The notes under the pieces: generated by a model
Seen by the model: only the letters and a program-made list of their open reading frames with translations
Database searches by the model: none
Told to the model about the DNA's origin: nothing
Source: Clostridiales bacterium
GTDB taxonomy: Bacteria > Bacillota > Clostridia > Oscillospirales > JAAYXM01
Direction: 5' to 3'
Length of the DNA: 7,240 nucleotides
Assembly (NCBI GenBank): GCA_012515925.1
Contig: JAAYXM010000087.1
Location: forward strand, 1 to 7,240
Translations under genes and position numbers: made by a program
In this document: in pieces, positions 1 to 6,579 of the stretch
Numbering within the stretch: position 1 is the stretch's first letter
Layout of the letters: every line of letters begins with the position of its first letter

Positions 1-2
1 CC

Positions 3-269
3 ACAACGCTTGATACCGCGACGTTAATGTTAAACGAGCTTGAAGCAAAGCTTGACAGGATTATAAACTTAACGACCGATACGGCAAACGACTATATCAG
101 ATACAAAACACGGGATTATCTTAAATTCACGATACCCGAATACAGCTTTTCCGACTTTATCAGTATAAAAAGAATCCTTTACAACGCGGTGTTCGGGTTT
201 TTTACCGCCGTCTTTCTGGTGCTCGCGCGTGAGTACTACAATAAAAGGAGGGTTATAACATGGCGATAA
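3..269 (+). CDS. C-terminal part of a membrane protein, probably Wzz-like (5' end outside window)
   Basis: The frame is open from the left edge of the window, so this is the tail of a longer gene. The first in-frame ATG (27) is unlikely to be its true start. What is visible is a charged, helix-prone stretch, then one hydrophobic segment (about residues 51-67 counted from that ATG), then a short basic tail with KRR. A C-terminal membrane helix with a short basic cytoplasmic tail is the usual ending of Wzz/chain-length-determinant proteins, and the next gene is a complete protein of that layout. It may therefore be a paralogous co-polymerase subunit, but no diagnostic motif is present in this fragment. 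The stop codon lies 10 bp inside the next gene, which implies translational coupling. The reading frame is well supported; the family is inferred from layout and context. Confidence 0.6.
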   Translation, partial: TTLDTATLMLNELEAKLDRIINLTTDTANDYIRYKTRDYLKFTIPEYSFSDFISIKRILYNAVFGFFTAVFLVLAREYYNKRRVITWR

Positions 270-1624
270 ATATATGGGATATTTTTATTTATATTTATAG
301 GTGGAAGTATCTTGTTGCCGCCGTAGCCGTTGCCGCGTTACTGTTTACGGTTTATTACGCCAACAATAACCAATCCTATTCCGCGAGCGTGGTCATCAAG
401 TACTCGCTGCCTGACGCTCAGGCCGGCTCTACCGCAACGGGTCAGGAGCTTAAAGTCTATGAGATTATAGCGCCTCATATCATAACCGCCGCGATAAAGG
501 ACTCGAACATTAATCTGAGCGCGGAATTCATCCGCACCCATATCTCCATCGAGCCGATTATACCCAAAGACCAGGAAGAAATTAAGAAAGCGAAAATACA
601 GGCAAACGAGGAATACAGCTATACTCCCGTATACTATATGATAAAATTCACGGTGGGCAAGCCGTTTGACGGCACGTTCGCGCGCGACGTTTTAGACGCG
701 GTGATAAAAAACTATTACAAGTATTATAGTGAGACACATATACACCAGTCCGTCCTGCCCGAGATAATCAGCAGCGAGGACGCGTATTTATACGACTATC
801 TCGAAATCGCGGAGCTTATGGACTCTAAGGTCACGGGGACAATCGCGTACCTCAATGAGAAAACGCAGATAGCGCCGGAGTTCCGCTCGTCAACTACGGG
901 AATGAGCTTCTCGGATATAATAAGCGAATACAGGCAGCTTAAGGACTTCATCCTGCCCTCGCTTATATCGGATATATTTAACGGTCAGATTACGAAAAAC
1001 AAAGAGGTTTTGTTAAAGAACCAGATTCATAAAAAGAACGATTATATGCTTACCTACCAGAACGAAGCAAGAAAGGCCGAGCTTACGCTTTCGCTTATGA
1101 GGGAGTTCGTGCGCCAGAACGAAAAGATACTTCAGGCACATGAGGAGCGCAGTCGGGACAGGGATATCGAACCCACAGATGTAATTGTTAACGAGAGCTA
1201 TTTTGATGTAAAAACCACGTATGACAAGCTTGTGGACCAGTTTGTGTCACACAGGCAGGAGGCGGGCGCCGCGAAAATAAAGGCCGATTACTGTGACAGG
1301 GTTATCGCGTATTTCTCCGCCCCGGCACCGACCCCCGAGGCCTCGAAAAAGCTCTTGAACAGTGTACAGCTCAATATCTCGGAAATAAACGAAAGTCTTA
1401 CGGAGCTCTATAAAATATGTGACAAGACAATCAGGGACTACAACGAATTCGTCGCGTGCCAGGCTATTTATTCGATGTCGGGCATAAGCATATACATGAA
1501 CCTGCCGACAAGGCTGTATTATTTTATCGCGTGCTTTATCGGCCTGGCTCTCGGAATACTAACGGCAATATGCATCGAGATAATAAAAAAGGCAAGAAAA
1601 AACAAACTATTCGGGGCAGTGTAA
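260..1624 (+). CDS. Wzz-like polysaccharide chain-length determinant / co-polymerase
   Basis: A 454-residue protein with one membrane helix near each end: about residues 17-34 after a short N-terminal segment, and about 419-442 followed by a basic tail (KKARKNK). Between them is a large, mostly hydrophilic domain with a long charged helical region around residues 250-302. This two-helix hairpin topology is that of polysaccharide co-polymerases (Wzz family), which sit in the cytoplasmic membrane and set polymer length during Wzy-dependent assembly or help export. A Pro (416) precedes the last helix, as is common in the family. No Walker motifs or tyrosine cluster are seen, so it is not a fused BY-kinase. 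The ATG at 260 is preceded by AGGAGGG at 246-252 with 7-nt spacing and overlaps the preceding gene by 10 bp. The pyruvyl transferase gene starts directly after its stop codon. The family call rests on topology and context rather than on a signature motif. Confidence 0.72.
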   Translation: MAINIWDIFIYIYRWKYLVAAVAVAALLFTVYYANNNQSYSASVVIKYSLPDAQAGSTATGQELKVYEIIAPHIITAAIKDSNINLSAEFIRTHISIEPIIPKDQEEIKKAKIQANEEYSYTPVYYMIKFTVGKPFDGTFARDVLDAVIKNYYKYYSETHIHQSVLPEIISSEDAYLYDYLEIAELMDSKVTGTIAYLNEKTQIAPEFRSSTTGMSFSDIISEYRQLKDFILPSLISDIFNGQITKNKEVLLKNQIHKKNDYMLTYQNEARKAELTLSLMREFVRQNEKILQAHEERSRDRDIEPTDVIVNESYFDVKTTYDKLVDQFVSHRQEAGAAKIKADYCDRVIAYFSAPAPTPEASKKLLNSVQLNISEINESLTELYKICDKTIRDYNEFVACQAIYSMSGISIYMNLPTRLYYFIACFIGLALGILTAICIEIIKKARKNKLFGAV

Positions 1625-2647
1625 ATGAATATATTGCTTCAAGGCTATCTGGACAGGAATTTCGGCGACGATATGATGATCCGTATTGTCGCGGATAAAC
1701 TCCGCGAACATAGTTTCTTCATCTCGGAGCGAAAAAAGGAGCTGCTCCTGCCGTTTTCCGGCGATAAGAACATCTTCGACCTGGATAAGCATCCTGATGC
1801 CCGCATCGACGCGGTTTTGCGGGTTGTGGGCTCGGGATTCATGATTCGCAACTATGCGGGGCTTTACTACTCGATACGGTGCCTTATGAGCCGCGGTACG
1901 AAAAAGATAAAATCGGCGGTGCTCGGCTGCAATATAGGGCCGTTTTACGGAAAGCTCGCCGAGCGCGTGTCAGTCCGCGAAATGGCGCGGCATGATTTAA
2001 TCACGGTCAGGGATACGGTTTCGCTTAAGTTTTTAAACGATAACCTGAAAAACATCAAAACCGCGTATTACCCGGACATACTGTTCTCCCTCCCGGATAT
2101 GTGGCTTGCCCCCGTCACCGGCGAGGACTGCCTCGGGATATCCGCGTACCGCAGAAACGCGAACAATCTTGATACCTATGTTGAAATGTCCGAAATCGCG
2201 GACTGGTATATTTCCGGGACCGGTAAAAACGTGCTGCTGTTCGCGTTCGATACGGAAGATGAAAACGATTTATCCGCGGCATACACGATAAAAGGCCTGT
2301 GCAAATACCCGGACAAGGTCGAAATTGTGCCGCACACCGGAAACGGCGATAATATCATTCACGGGTTTTCGAGGTGTAAAACCATTATAGCCGTAAGGTT
2401 TCACAGTCTGATACTCGCCCTCCGCATGGGCCTTCGCGTTATACCCGTCACTTATTCCGATAAGACAAAAAACATGTTGTGTGATTTGGGTTATACCGGC
2501 ATAAGCTTTAATCTTGACAAAATAGACGCAGAAAGCATTAAACAGGCAATTGAAAAGGACGGCGATGGATTTAAGATTAATCCGGATGTGTTCAGACAGG
2601 CGGAAGGGCATGTCAACACCTTTGTTGAAACAATTCTTAAAGATTAA
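1625..2647 (+). CDS. Polysaccharide pyruvyl transferase family protein
   Basis: A 340-residue cytoplasmic protein with the motif order of the polysaccharide pyruvyl transferase family (CsaB/WcaK/ExoV-like). Visible motifs are an N-terminal GYLDRNFGDD (residues 7-16), a glycine-rich VGSG (68-71), a VRD followed by Ser (128-130), a YPDI (149-152), and a C-terminal RFHS with His260 followed by a hydrophobic stretch and a YSDKTKNM segment. Family members transfer pyruvate from phosphoenolpyruvate to a sugar as a ketal, giving the polymer a negative charge. The length is normal for the family. The ATG directly abuts the stop codon of the Wzz-like gene, with GGGG at 1613-1616 as a modest ribosome binding site, so coupling is likely. 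Within a glycan operon the substrate is probably the repeat unit of the exported polysaccharide. Wall-polymer pyruvylation for SLH-protein anchoring is an alternative that the sequence alone does not exclude. Confidence 0.88.
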   Translation: MNILLQGYLDRNFGDDMMIRIVADKLREHSFFISERKKELLLPFSGDKNIFDLDKHPDARIDAVLRVVGSGFMIRNYAGLYYSIRCLMSRGTKKIKSAVLGCNIGPFYGKLAERVSVREMARHDLITVRDTVSLKFLNDNLKNIKTAYYPDILFSLPDMWLAPVTGEDCLGISAYRRNANNLDTYVEMSEIADWYISGTGKNVLLFAFDTEDENDLSAAYTIKGLCKYPDKVEIVPHTGNGDNIIHGFSRCKTIIAVRFHSLILALRMGLRVIPVTYSDKTKNMLCDLGYTGISFNLDKIDAESIKQAIEKDGDGFKINPDVFRQAEGHVNTFVETILKD

Positions 2648-2665
2648 AGAAACGGAGCTTGAGTC

Positions 2666-3652
2666 ATGGAGCCTAAAATATCCGTTATCATACCCGCGTA
2701 CAACGGCGGCGCCACAATCGGGCGCTGTATAGAATCGGTTATCGGTCAAAGCCTTCGCGAGCTTGAAATCATCATTATTGACGACGGCTCGTCGGACAAC
2801 ACATACGAAATCGCGTCAAGCTACTCGGAAAAGGACGGCAGAATCCGGGTTATCAGGCAGGAGCATATGGGACAGGGCGCGGCGCGAAACGCCGGCATGG
2901 ACTGCGCGGCAGCTGAATATATCGGATTTGTGGACTGCGACGACACGATTGAACCGGAAATGTATCTTAACATGCTCGAAAGAATCGAGCAGAGCGGCGC
3001 CGATGTGGTTCAATGCAATATACTTGACGTGTTCGAGAACGGGACAAAGCTGATACAGCTTCCGATATTCGAACAGGACGTCGCGGTCTTTGACCGCAGA
3101 AAGTATTTCTCCGAGTATGTGTTCAGAAACCTGCACAGCTCCGAATGCTGCAATAAGCTTGTCAGAGCGGAATTAATAAAGAATCACGGAATAAGATTCC
3201 GTAAAAACAGCGAGGTTTTCGCCGAGGATCTGCTGTTTAATCTCGAGCTCGCGCTGCATCTGAAAAGTATAGCATTTTTAGGGGATACATATTATAATTA
3301 CTATCAGCATTCCTCGTCTCACTCCAAGCAAAACGGCGAGGGAAAAATACTGCTTCTGTTCAACCTGTTTGAAATCTTCGGGAAAAAGCTCTCCGACCCG
3401 GGGCTAATAGCCGAAACCGGGAATCTCGCGACGCTTATAATACTGATAAACCTGTCACATATCCTCGATACCGATGCCGGGCGCGCTTTCGCGCGGCAAA
3501 TACTTAAAAGGCGGGATTTAAGGCTTTATATACGCTATTCGCTTAAATGCCTGAAACGCCCGCACCAGAAGCTTATAATGCTGCTTCTTCTGATGCTTCC
3601 CGTAAATGCGAGAGTTTTTCTGGTGAAGCTCTATTATGAGAATATGAAGTGA
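2666..3652 (+). CDS. GT2 family glycosyltransferase (first of tandem pair)
   Basis: A 328-residue protein with an N-terminal GT-A fold of the GT2 family. It has the strand-loop ISVIIPAYNGG (residues 5-15), the IIIIDDGSSDNT nucleotide-binding segment (35-46), GQGAARNAG (69-77), and the metal-binding acidic motif DCDD (90-93). An ED pair at 187-188 fits the position of the catalytic-base region in this family. Such enzymes transfer a sugar from a nucleotide-sugar to a lipid-linked acceptor at the inner face of the membrane. The C-terminal ~25 residues are rich in Leu and basic residues and may touch the membrane, but I do not see a convincing transmembrane helix. The ATG is preceded by GGAG at 2654-2657 with 8-nt spacing. 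The gene lies 18 bp after the pyruvyl transferase and 4 bp before a second GT2 gene. The sugar donor and linkage cannot be read from sequence. Confidence 0.92.
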   Translation: MEPKISVIIPAYNGGATIGRCIESVIGQSLRELEIIIIDDGSSDNTYEIASSYSEKDGRIRVIRQEHMGQGAARNAGMDCAAAEYIGFVDCDDTIEPEMYLNMLERIEQSGADVVQCNILDVFENGTKLIQLPIFEQDVAVFDRRKYFSEYVFRNLHSSECCNKLVRAELIKNHGIRFRKNSEVFAEDLLFNLELALHLKSIAFLGDTYYNYYQHSSSHSKQNGEGKILLLFNLFEIFGKKLSDPGLIAETGNLATLIILINLSHILDTDAGRAFARQILKRRDLRLYIRYSLKCLKRPHQKLIMLLLLMLPVNARVFLVKLYYENMK

Positions 3653-3656
3653 TAAA

Positions 3657-4499
3657 ATGACTGAGAACAAACCGCGCGGGGACCCTAAGATTTCCGTTAT
3701 CGTGCCCGTTTATAACGCCGGGCGCTATATCGAAAGCTGCATTGACTCCCTTCTTTCCCAGACATACGGGAACCTTGAAATAATAACGGTAAACGACGGG
3801 TCATCGGACGACACCGCGGAAAAGCTTTCGCGATACGTGCCGCGGATAACGCTTATCGACCAGCCAAACCGCGGGGTCGCGGCCGCCCGTAACCGTGCGC
3901 TTGAGATTGCAAGCGGAGATTATATATTATTTCTTGACGCGGACGATTATCTGGAACATGACTCCGTCGAAAAGCTTGTAAAGCATGCCGCGGAGAAGGA
4001 GCCCGACATAATCAAGTTCAGGATGTGCCGTGAGTACAATGACGGCACGCGGGTTTTGGAAAAACCCGAATTTGACGACTGTTTTTATATAACTAAGGAA
4101 GGCTTCAAAAAGCATATTTACGTTAAATTTCTTTCGGGTATCAGCTTTAACGCCGTTATAAGAAGCATGTTCAGGCGCGAGGTAATATCCGGCCTGCGGT
4201 TTATCGGGAGCATGAAAACCGCGGAGGACGCCATATTCGCGGTACACGCGTATACCCGGGCACGAAGCTTTCTTTATCTTTCCGGCGTGTATTATCACTA
4301 TCGCGTCTCGGGACAGGGCCTTACAGGACGGGGACTTTCCGTACGTGATAAGTATAAATACAACATCATGCTTGTGCGTGAACTGCTTTTGCACCTTGAA
4401 AAATGGGATATGAACGGAGTTCTGTACAAATGCCTCGCGCTGCTTCGCATACCTTTGATTACGCTTTCCAAAACCATACGTATACTAAAGAAACATTAA
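3657..4499 (+). CDS. GT2 family glycosyltransferase (second of tandem pair)
   Basis: A 280-residue GT2 enzyme. Visible motifs are ISVIVPVYNAG (residues 12-22), LEIITVNDGSSDDT (40-53), NRGVAAARN (71-79), the metal-binding DADD (94-97) and an ED pair at 190-191. It belongs to the same family as the preceding gene product: the first ~100 residues align motif for motif, while the C-terminal halves differ, as expected for enzymes with different acceptors. It probably adds another sugar to the same repeat unit, in the cytoplasm. The ATG lies 4 bp after the preceding stop with no strong Shine-Dalgarno sequence, so initiation probably depends on translational coupling. The protein is shorter than its neighbour and ends soon after the GT-A domain, with no membrane helix. 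Donor specificity is unknown. Confidence 0.92.
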   Translation: MTENKPRGDPKISVIVPVYNAGRYIESCIDSLLSQTYGNLEIITVNDGSSDDTAEKLSRYVPRITLIDQPNRGVAAARNRALEIASGDYILFLDADDYLEHDSVEKLVKHAAEKEPDIIKFRMCREYNDGTRVLEKPEFDDCFYITKEGFKKHIYVKFLSGISFNAVIRSMFRREVISGLRFIGSMKTAEDAIFAVHAYTRARSFLYLSGVYYHYRVSGQGLTGRGLSVRDKYKYNIMLVRELLLHLEKWDMNGVLYKCLALLRIPLITLSKTIRILKKH

Positions 4500-4503
4500 G
4501 GAG
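4498..4503 (+). promoter_or_regulatory. Ribosome binding site for the metallophosphoesterase (TTG start)
   Basis: AAGGAG overlaps the stop codon of the preceding GT2 gene. It lies 5 nt before a TTG (4509) and 11 nt before an in-frame ATG (4515). The shorter spacing is closer to optimal and favours TTG. A GGGG directly before the ATG keeps the alternative open. The two products differ by only two residues. Confidence 0.55.
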
Positions 4504-4508
4504 TAGAA

Positions 4509-5342
4509 TTGGGGATGTTCAAAAAAATATTAATTGTCCTTCTGACAATCATAGTTATATTCACCGCATATGTGTTCATTGAAAAAGGCAACGTAAAAAT
4601 AACGAAATACCGGGTTGTTTCATCAAAGATAAGTCCCGATTTCAACGGGTTTAAAATAGCGATGATTTCGGATTTTCACAACTCGGAAAACTTCCCTAAG
4701 GTGATTAAACGAATCTCGCAGATATCTCCGGACATTATCGCCGTTACCGGTGACGCGATTGACATGGAAGTATCGTATCAGGGGAATTTTATGTGGCTTT
4801 TGGAGCAAATCCGGTCCGTCGCGCCGATTTATTTCATATCCGGCAATCATGAGGTATGGTCTGAAAACCATGACGCGCTCATGGAGCAGATAGGAAGCTA
4901 CGGCGTGAATATTATAAACAACAAGGTGTGCGAGATTTTCCGGGGTGATAGCGCGATAAATCTTATCGGCTATAAGGATATAATTTACTCCGACGATGTT
5001 ATGCGTCTTGAGGTCATGAAAAAAGAGCTCGACGAGCTCTGCGAAAAAATCGGTGACACGGAAAGGTTCAACGTATTGCTGTTTCACCGCGCGAACTACT
5101 TCGATACGGTGTCCGAATACCCGTTCGACCTTGTTCTGTCCGGCCATACGCACGGCGGTGAGATAAACCTGCCGTACATACAAAAGTACATACTCAAGCA
5201 GAATGTATACTCCACAGATTATGTAAAAGGCGTGTACGAGAAAAGCGGCAGTAAAATGATAGTCAGCGGCGGTGTCGAGGACAGCTTCAGGCTGTTCAAT
5301 ACTCCCGAGGTTGTAGAAATAACGCTTTATTCCGCGAGGTAA
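4509..5342 (+). CDS. Membrane-anchored calcineurin-like metallophosphoesterase (YkuE/LpxG-like)
   Basis: A 277-residue protein with an N-terminal hydrophobic anchor (about residues 6-24) followed by a metallophosphoesterase domain. The five metal-binding blocks are all present: D-x-H at Asp55/His57, GD at 81-82, GNHE at 112-115, a lone His at 193 (FHRAN), and GHTHGG at 212-217. The enzyme should therefore be active and bind two metal ions. Relatives such as YkuE are extracytoplasmic phosphodiesterases or phosphatases, and some related enzymes cleave UDP-diacylglucosamine. The substrate here cannot be told from sequence. Its place between GT genes, with AAGGAG overlapping the upstream stop and its own stop 4 bp before the GT4 start, suggests a role with lipid-linked glycan intermediates (for example hydrolysis of a pyrophosphate-linked lipid), but this is inference. 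The start is TTG at 4509; ATG at 4515 is the alternative. Confidence 0.85.
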   Translation: MGMFKKILIVLLTIIVIFTAYVFIEKGNVKITKYRVVSSKISPDFNGFKIAMISDFHNSENFPKVIKRISQISPDIIAVTGDAIDMEVSYQGNFMWLLEQIRSVAPIYFISGNHEVWSENHDALMEQIGSYGVNIINNKVCEIFRGDSAINLIGYKDIIYSDDVMRLEVMKKELDELCEKIGDTERFNVLLFHRANYFDTVSEYPFDLVLSGHTHGGEINLPYIQKYILKQNVYSTDYVKGVYEKSGSKMIVSGGVEDSFRLFNTPEVVEITLYSAR

Positions 5343-5346
5343 CGTC

Positions 5347-6420
5347 ATGGTAGTTTTGATGTTCGCAGATTATGCCGCGCCGTACGAGGGGAATTTTATA
5401 AGCTCGCTTAAGCATCTGGAAAACTCCATCGAAGCCGTCGGCGGCAATGTTATATATGTTTTCCCCGAAAACGCCGGTCAAACCGATTGGGCGCGGCTCG
5501 CGGCATGCCGCGGAAACGTGTTTTTCCTGAAAAAAAGCACGCTGCAAAGCATTTTGCTTTTTATTAAGCTTATCAGACGGTTTAAGGTTGATATAATCCA
5601 CTCGCATTTTTCGGTGTTTAAATATGATCTGATGATTAAAACCGCCGCCTTTTTCGCGCGCGGTACAAAATACGTCCGGCATATGCATATGCTGTATAAA
5701 AACAAGGATTCAAGGCTTCTGGAGCTGGTCAAAAGAACTGTCTGCAGCGCGGACTGTCACGTAGCCTGCAGCATACCGGTTTATAATTCGATGAAGGCCG
5801 CCGGACTTAAGAATATTGAAACCGTTATCAACGCTATTGATTTCGAAAGACTCGCGGTCCGCGATACGCCCGATAAGGAAGGCTTCGCCCGAAACCCCGG
5901 CGATAAGCTTATTCTTATACTCGGCTATGAATACGAAATAAAAGGGGTTGATATCGCCGTCCGGGCGGTAAAGCTTCTCAACGAGAAAGGCATTAAAGCA
6001 ACCCTTCTGATATGCGCCGCGGTCGGAAGCCGGATTATCGCCGACAGAATAACGCGTGATTTCGGCGTTTTCCCTGACTTTGTGCGTATTATTCCGCCGA
6101 GAGAGGATATCGCTGCCTATTACGCGCTGTGCGATGTTTTTGTCTCCCCGAGCCGCGAGGAAAGCTTCTGCTACGCTCTGCGCGAGGCGGGATATTGCGG
6201 TGTGCCGCTTGTGGCGAGCGATATTGAGGCGCATTCCGTACCCGGCGCCATGCTGTTTAAACGCGGCGACGCGGGCGATTTAGCCGAAAAGCTATGCTAT
6301 ACTTTGACAAACGATAACACCGAACGGATAAACCTTCAGATAAAAAGCATTATCGAAAGCTGTTCAATGGAAAACTGGTGCGAAATATTATTAAAAATTT
6401 ACAAAAAACTATTGACATAA
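5347..6420 (+). CDS. GT4 family glycosyltransferase
   Basis: A 357-residue protein with the two-Rossmann GT-B layout. The N-terminal acceptor domain carries HSHFSVFKYD (from residue 85). The C-terminal donor domain begins near residue 190 with GYEYEIKGVDIAV (193-205), and has the GT4 E-x7-E signature at Glu272 and Glu280 within SREESFCYALREAG. Family members are retaining glycosyltransferases using nucleotide-sugar donors in the cytoplasm. This one presumably adds a sugar to the polysaccharide repeat unit. The ATG at 5347 has GAGG at 5336-5339 with 7-nt spacing; an ATG four codons later (5359) is less well placed. It is the last gene of the operon. Its final codons (Leu-Thr, 6412-6417) spell TTGACA and double as the -35 box of the next promoter, so no separate terminator fits between this gene and the regulatory module. 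Sugar specificity is unknown. Confidence 0.92.
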   Translation: MVVLMFADYAAPYEGNFISSLKHLENSIEAVGGNVIYVFPENAGQTDWARLAACRGNVFFLKKSTLQSILLFIKLIRRFKVDIIHSHFSVFKYDLMIKTAAFFARGTKYVRHMHMLYKNKDSRLLELVKRTVCSADCHVACSIPVYNSMKAAGLKNIETVINAIDFERLAVRDTPDKEGFARNPGDKLILILGYEYEIKGVDIAVRAVKLLNEKGIKATLLICAAVGSRIIADRITRDFGVFPDFVRIIPPREDIAAYYALCDVFVSPSREESFCYALREAGYCGVPLVASDIEAHSVPGAMLFKRGDAGDLAEKLCYTLTNDNTERINLQIKSIIESCSMENWCEILLKIYKKLLT

Positions 6421-6440
6421 TAAAGTATATGTAATATAAT
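6412..6440 (+). promoter_or_regulatory. Sigma-A (sigma-70 type) promoter
   Basis: TTGACA (6412-6417) and TATAAT (6435-6440) both match the consensus exactly and are separated by 17 bp, the optimal spacing. The -35 box lies within the final sense codons of the GT4 gene and the stop codon falls in the spacer. Transcription would start around 6446-6448, just at the first paired bases of the riboswitch aptamer. The strength of the boxes suggests high, constitutive initiation, leaving control to the riboswitch. Confidence 0.93.
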
Positions 6441-6446
6441 CCAGAA

Positions 6447-6520
6447 TGTGATAAAGGCAAACATACTGCAAGGTATGGACGCAAAGCTATAGGGTCTTTA
6501 TAAGACAGCCAGCTACCACA
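6447..6520 (+). ncRNA. c-di-GMP-I (GEMM-I) riboswitch aptamer
   Basis: The sequence fits the GEMM-I fold. P1 is UGUG (6447-6450) with CACA (6517-6520). The conserved GGCAAAC follows at 6456-6462. P2 pairs 6462-6467 with 6472-6477 around a GCAA tetraloop (6468-6471). The conserved linker GGACGCAAAGC is at 6477-6487. P3 has outer pairs 6486-6488/6511-6513, GG/CC at 6492-6493/6509-6510, and an inner 5-bp stem 6494-6498/6502-6506, with UAUA-type unpaired bases (6489-6491) placed where the tetraloop receptor belongs. CUACC at 6513-6517 is the conserved 3' ligand-binding strand. Aptamers of this class bind the second messenger c-di-GMP. The 3' strand is shared with the downstream terminator, so binding is predicted to turn the following gene on. 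The class call rests on motif order and pairing read by eye. Confidence 0.92.
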
Positions 6521-6556
6521 GTCATATGTATTGATTGTGGTATTTTTTCTTTTTTT
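6514..6556 (+). terminator. Intrinsic terminator, expression platform of the c-di-GMP riboswitch
   Basis: The left arm 6514-6523 pairs with 6533-6542 over 10 bp (one G-U wobble) around a 9-nt loop, followed directly by a T-rich run (6543-6556, 13 of 14 T). The left arm contains the whole 3' strand of aptamer P1 (6517-6520) and part of the conserved ACC of the ligand pocket, so the terminator and the ligand-bound aptamer cannot coexist. It lies before the Shine-Dalgarno sequence, as expected for control by premature termination. It is also the only terminator visible after the polysaccharide operon. Confidence 0.9.
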
Positions 6557-6567
6557 AAAACTTTTTC

Positions 6568-6573
6568 GGAGGG
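6568..6573 (+). promoter_or_regulatory. Strong ribosome binding site deciding a TTG start
   Basis: GGAGGG sits 6 nt before TTG at 6580. It is the strongest Shine-Dalgarno match in the second half of the window. It fixes the start, because the codons after this TTG encode a complete signal peptide and the first in-frame ATG lies 51 codons further on (6733), well beyond that signal peptide. Confidence 0.88.
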
Positions 6574-6579
6574 ATTATA

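Noticed and set aside
1456..1698. Plus-strand 80-codon frame across the Wzz-like/pyruvyl transferase junction
   Set aside because: It overlaps the C-terminal membrane helix of one gene and the start motif of the next, has no ribosome binding site of note, and has no resemblance to a known protein.
2270..2749. Antisense open frame (159 codons) across the pyruvyl transferase 3' end and GT2 start
   Set aside because: It overlaps two well-supported genes and their intergenic ribosome binding site. No family resemblance is visible.
5024..5040. Perfect 17-nt palindrome (AGAGCTCG-A-CGAGCTCT)
   Set aside because: It lies inside the metallophosphoesterase coding sequence and encodes the repetitive KELDEL stretch. 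There is no T-run, promoter or second copy nearby, so it is most likely a by-product of coding.
4623..5348. Long antisense open frame (241 codons) opposite the metallophosphoesterase
   Set aside because: The sense frame carries all catalytic motifs of a known family. The antisense product has no recognisable motif, and the gene lies in a same-strand operon. Long antisense frames are expected from the codon bias here.
5359..5361. Alternative ATG start for the GT4 gene
   Set aside because: The ATG at 5347 has GAGG at ideal spacing, and starting later would cut into the first beta-strand of the GT-B fold.
5710..6234. Antisense open frame (174 codons) within the GT4 gene
   Set aside because: It is a shadow of the GT4 donor domain with no motif of its own.
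6447..6560. Other riboswitch classes (c-di-GMP-II, cobalamin, TPP and others)
   Set aside because: The order GGCAAAC, GNRA-capped P2, GGACGCAAAGC and receptor-containing P3 is specific to GEMM-I. No pseudoknot layout of the type II class is seen.
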